NCBI GenBank assembly: GCA_027475525.1
Contig: JAMWFC010000134.1
Span: 124,001-188,000 of the forward strand
Direction of reading: 5' to 3'
Source of the DNA: Macrolepiota albuminosa
Taxonomy: Eukaryota; Basidiomycota; Agaricomycetes; Agaricales; Agaricaceae
Length of the DNA stretch: 64,000 nucleotides
Positions within the stretch are counted from its first letter, which is position 1; every line of letters begins with the position of its first letter. The translations under genes and the position numbers were made by a program. Shown piece by piece: positions 62,331 to 64,000 of the stretch. The notes under the pieces were generated by a model. The model searched no databases, had not been told where the DNA came from, and was given only the letters and a program-made list of their open reading frames with translations.

Positions 62331-63596
62331 GGTGGGCCGTGAACATGGTGGTGGGAGAACAACCAAAGCATTCGTGGAGTCTGGGAAGCTGGAGGACGAC
62401 AGTTATCCCTATTTAGGATGCTATAATGTGCGAAACTGCCACCCGTTTTAGATGATCGTCACCGCGTGATGACGTATCAGCGCACAGGAGTCGTTGATTC
62501 TGCAATGTGGATCCTTTGCAAAAAACCGCAAGATAGAGAAGGTTGTCGTAAACTAGATTCTGACTTCTACGCTTGGAACGCCAACGTGATTAGCGATGAT
62601 CCTGGAAAATAAGCGTTTGCAAAATCAGTGTCAGCATACGGATCAAGGCCTTTTGACGGTAAAATTCGAAGTTACTGTGACAATTCCAGGTCCTTGCCAT
62701 ATACTTCTCTCGTAATATACATGCTAAGTCAAGGAGGTCCAGTTGGTGGATAGAAGACAGGAAGTAGATATCAATGATTTCATTACTCCAGCCCGGGGTT
62801 TTAAACAAGAAAAAAAAACGCTCAAAGATTCTAATATACATCCGACACCTTAGATTTGTTTTTAAAGTGGAAAGGACATCAACTTGAATAGAAATCAGTA
62901 AATTAGCATATTGAAATGACGGCAAAACTAAGGGGAATTAGCAAGCCGTCCATCAGTCAGCCGCCACATGACACACGCCAAGGCGTTCTCACAACCTACT
63001 ATCTTGATTTGGAAGCGTATGGCTTACTACTGCACCTTATCTTAATCGTAGGACACAGCGTCCTCGCAATACAAAGAGATTTAAAGATATAAACCTAGAC
63101 TGATAAATACACATATGGTGTTGTGCTTCATCCAAAGGTCCAGGTGCTCCACAAGGGCATCAGCAGGGCAGGGGTAAGGAATCCATCCACCCAAGCATGG
63201 CTGATGCTGTATGTGCAGAAGCATATACACTTGCTCATGGGCAGGGGTAGCAGTATTTCTTTGCTGCATAGTGACAAATATATTTCTTTTTTCTTGACTA
63301 TCCTAGATCTTGAGGCCCAAGCATATATGGACACAAGAAGAGGCACAAGTCAACAGCTCAGTCAATGCTGGAGGAGGCTGAGTTAATCTCTACAATCCCT
63401 GTTAGGAAGATAGCCTTGCCACATGTAGACAAGGCTATGAGTAGGCTGGATGCACCCCAGCAGCCTGACAAAATAGATCTGCAGTATGCTGCCTATAGTG
63501 CTGCCACAGAGTGGCAGCATAGATTTACAGGGTGCCCAATGGCACCTGTATTAATTGCAGAGACTATGTCATCAATACCTGCAGCAGGTCTACTAG
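62331..63596. other. Upstream and unassigned sequence near the window end
   Basis: No gene recognised with confidence. Open frames at 63123-63649 (plus) read into the LTR at 63597 and could be the tail of an LTR element coding region, but no retroelement motif is visible. Confidence 0.35.
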
Positions 63597-64000
63597 TGTC
63601 AGGTTCCACTGATGATGGGGGCCTCCAGAGGCAAGTGGGTTCTTACTAGGCAGACTCAAAGTCTACAGAGTGTCTCCAGGCAATGGAGGGCAAGTTCCAG
63701 AGTTTTGGTTGGGGTGTGAGGGTGCTCCGGAGAGTACACAGAGTGCCGGAGTTTGTAGGTATGGCAGAGCAGGATCCTGGGCTAAGTCTGGAATATGGGG
63801 AAGGTGGAGCTGGTTAGGGCAGAGAGACAACAGGAAGTGATCAGAGAAAGAGACTAAGACTGGGAGACTGAGACTGAGACCAGGAAATGGAGAGAAGATC
63901 AAAGTGAGACTTAGTGGACTGGGAGACTTGAGAGAGTAAGAAAATAGATTAAGCAAATGATACAAGACAGACAAGAGAGTATAGAGGCAGGAGTTATAGC
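63597..64000 (+). mobile_element. LTR related to the solo LTR (truncated by the window end)
   Basis: It starts TGTCAGGTTCCACTGATGATGGGGGC, versus TGTCAGGTTCCGCTGAGTCGGGGGC in the solo LTR at 54447. Matching is looser further in (TTAC-A-GCAGACT-GA--CTAC). It is G-rich on the plus strand like its relative. The right end lies beyond the window, so full-length, solo and internal status cannot be told apart. Confidence 0.6.

Overview
The window is nuclear DNA from a filamentous basidiomycete, most likely a mushroom-forming Agaricomycete. The evidence is dense 45-60 bp GT-AG introns with CTAAY/TACTAAT branch points, several basidiomycete-type proteins, and a mix of LINE, Ngaro-like, copia and other LTR elements. 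No bacterial-type operon or CRISPR is present. Gene models below were spliced by eye; lengths divisible by three and family alignment were the checks.

Layout. 1-2160: 3' half of a LINE ending in A22. 2337-8872: a near-complete Ngaro-type tyrosine-recombinase retrotransposon (gag, RT-RNase H, YR) with A1-ORFs-B1-A2-B2 split repeats and two spliceosomal introns. 9.1-9.8 kb: 3' end of a Ty1/copia element plus LTR. 10.4-37.4 kb: the gene-rich block. It holds two convergent Old Yellow Enzyme genes, an acidic hypothetical gene, a small membrane protein, a secreted GH53 endo-galactanase, an F-box/LRR protein, a RING-H2 protein, the COPII subunit Sec23, an acidic hypothetical protein, condensin subunit CAP-G (19 exons) and a small DUF1770-like protein.

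37.4-55.5 kb is an AT-rich accessory island. It has a dispersed repeat family (three copies), a ten-exon gene for a 2-oxoglutarate/Fe(II) dioxygenase-like protein (TET/JBP-like candidate), and a convergent, decayed integrase (DDE) gene. Next come same-strand fragments of four unrelated cellular families (KRE6/GH16, penta-EF-hand, HEAT-like, galactosyltransferase-like). The last part is a long intron-rich gene split by a GC-rich 747 bp solo LTR with a 5 bp target duplication. 56-62.4 kb returns to cellular genes: a glutathionyl-hydroquinone reductase carrying a one-base frameshift, a DUF6699-like protein and a single-pass membrane protein. The window ends inside an LTR related to the solo LTR.

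Two cross-cutting observations matter most. First, there are five perfect tandem duplications, each with a period of exactly 77 bp, in unrelated sequence contexts. Three of them break otherwise good reading frames. This looks like unmerged k=77 contig overlaps from assembly, so genes called broken for that reason are probably intact in the organism. Second, within the AT-rich island the dioxygenase gene is open across all ten exons once the 77 bp copy is discounted, while the adjacent integrase has three stops.
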